From: Nitrososphaerales archaeon TH1920
Lineage (GTDB): Archaea > Thermoproteota > Nitrososphaeria > Nitrososphaerales > Nitrososphaeraceae
Length of the DNA: 6,322 nucleotides
Assembly: GCA_014523495.1 (NCBI GenBank)
Contig: JAATVM010000156.1
Span: 1-6,322 of the forward strand
Direction of reading: 5' to 3'
A model generated the notes under the pieces. The model made no database searches, was not told where the DNA came from, and saw nothing but the letters and a program-made list of their open reading frames with translations. The stretch's first letter is position 1; each line of letters begins with the position of its first letter. Positions 5,888 to 6,322 of the stretch are shown here, piece by piece. The position numbers and the translations under genes were made by a program.

Positions 5888-5903
5888 AGGTTTATAAGAA
5901 CCT
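5888..5903 (+). promoter_or_regulatory. TATA box inside a palindrome, promoter of the 47-aa zinc protein
   Basis: TTTATAAG (5891-5898) is centred about 27 bases before the TTG at 5922, ideal spacing for a leaderless archaeal promoter. It is flanked by AGGTT (5888-5892) and AACCT (5899-5903), a perfect 5-bp inverted repeat around the box. A repressor bound to this palindrome would cover the TATA box. The operator role is inferred from symmetry alone. Confidence 0.45.
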
Positions 5904-5921
5904 ATTATTAATAAATGCTAA

Positions 5922-6065
5922 TTGGAAAAAACCTGTGCATATTGCGGCAAACTTTTTCAGGGAGAAAGTTGGCCTCACGTAGAAGGAAACTCAAATTTGG
6001 GTGTTATGAAAATAGAAAATTTTTGTTGCGAAGAACATAGAAATTTATTTTTGGAGTCCACATAA
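5922..6065 (+). CDS. 47-aa zinc-finger microprotein
   Basis: This small frame starts with TTG at 5922, directly after an in-frame TAA, and ends with TAA at 6063-6065. The peptide opens 'MEKTCAYCGKLFQGESW' and closes 'FCCEEHRNLFLEST'. C5-x2-C8 and C35/C36 with H39 form one plausible zinc site, similar to TRASH/YHS or short zinc-ribbon fingers in which a C-x2-C knuckle pairs with an 'fCs-x2-C/H' turn. Support for a real gene comes from the ordered ligands, a TATA box at the correct distance, and its end 12 bases from the converging HNH-like gene without overlap. It has no membrane segment or signal peptide, so it is probably cytoplasmic. Its function is unknown, and binding to nucleic acid or a partner protein is possible. 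An ATG at 5915 is in another frame and does not encode the cysteine pattern. Confidence 0.7.
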   Translation: MEKTCAYCGKLFQGESWPHVEGNSNLGVMKIENFCCEEHRNLFLEST

Positions 6066-6077
6066 ATCATTATCGTT

Positions 6078-6322
6078 TTAATTTCCAAACATCTGACCAA
6101 GATTGTTTCGCATACTACCCAATAAGCCCTTTCTACTCTCTTTCTTCTTAACGTGCTCAAAACACTTTTCACATAAAGATCTCAAATTGGAAGGTCTGTT
6201 GTCTTTCAATGAACCATTAATGTGTTCAAAAAAGGGACTATTACTTCCTCTAAATTTAACAGAACACTTTTGACATCTATAATGTGACCGTTCTAGAACA
6301 GTTTGTCGAATACTGAGGGTTA
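6078..6322 (-). CDS. HNH-like zinc-binding protein, C-terminal part (5' end outside window)
   Basis: The minus-strand frame is open from the window edge to TAA at 6080-6078, giving 80 visible residues. The layout is that of an HNH treble clef: 'VLERSHYRCQKC' (8-19), 'FFEHINGSLKDNRPSNL' (30-46) and 'LCEKC' (49-53). The two CxxC pairs (C16/C19 and C50/C53) would bind structural zinc. E32-H33 occupies the place of the usual D/H-H, and N45 matches the conserved Asn. The last His of the motif, normally right after the second CxxC, is Phe54 here, though His56 is near. It may thus be a weakened or non-nuclease relative. After the motif comes a basic 'KKKESRKG' stretch and a short Gly/Asn tail. The start codon lies outside the window. 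It converges with the 47-residue gene. Confidence 0.7.
   Translation of the reverse strand, partial: TLSIRQTVLERSHYRCQKCSVKFRGSNSPFFEHINGSLKDNRPSNLRSLCEKCFEHVKKKESRKGLLGSMRNNLGQMFGN

Noticed and set aside
5975..6172. Minus-strand open frame of 65 codons
   Set aside because: It overlaps both the 47-residue zinc protein (opposite strand) and the HNH-like gene (other frame), and it lacks the cysteine patterns that support those two.
1..6322. Insertion sequence, integrase or attachment site
   Set aside because: No transposase-like protein, terminal inverted repeats or target duplications are visible. The HNH-like gene alone is not evidence of mobility.

Overview
The window is AT-rich, gene-dense and most likely archaeal, probably from an ammonia-oxidising lineage (Nitrososphaerota, Nitrosocosmicus/Nitrososphaera-like). 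This is inferred from four things: AT-rich DNA; TATA-like boxes centred about 27-30 bases before start codons with almost no 5' leader; frequent TTG starts without Shine-Dalgarno motifs; and the kinds of protein encoded, namely a PsbP-like secreted protein, an archaeal-style MtnA, a DUF59-PqqD fusion and small zinc-finger proteins. I could not run a database search, so the lineage is an inference.

Left part (1-1660): the 3' end of a PsbP-like, probably secreted protein faces an unrecognised 128-residue gene on the minus strand. A 240-base promoter region follows, then a plus-strand membrane-anchored winged-helix protein with an acidic, glycine-rich tail ending in three perfect 15-bp repeats (DGGGF x3). 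A short perfect hairpin sits directly after its stop codon.

Middle (1794-4087): a compact single-domain AAA+ ATPase on the minus strand and mtnA (methylthioribose-1-phosphate isomerase, methionine salvage) on the plus strand diverge from a 461-base AT-rich spacer. The spacer carries an inverted-repeat cluster next to the mtnA TATA box.

Right-middle (4133-5350): a DUF59/MIP18 plus PqqD-like fusion is followed after 15 bases by a class I SAM-dependent methyltransferase that starts with TTG. The two look co-transcribed.

Right end (5366-6322): three small cysteine/histidine-rich genes lie side by side. They are an AN1-like zinc-finger protein (minus), a 47-residue zinc-binding microprotein (plus, TTG start, well-placed TATA box), and the C-terminal part of an HNH-like protein (minus, running off the window) whose last motif histidine is replaced by phenylalanine.

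No tRNA, rRNA, CRISPR array, transposase or insertion sequence was seen. Nothing here proves a new multi-gene system. The best leads are the winged-helix membrane protein, the DUF59-PqqD/methyltransferase pair and the zinc-protein cluster.
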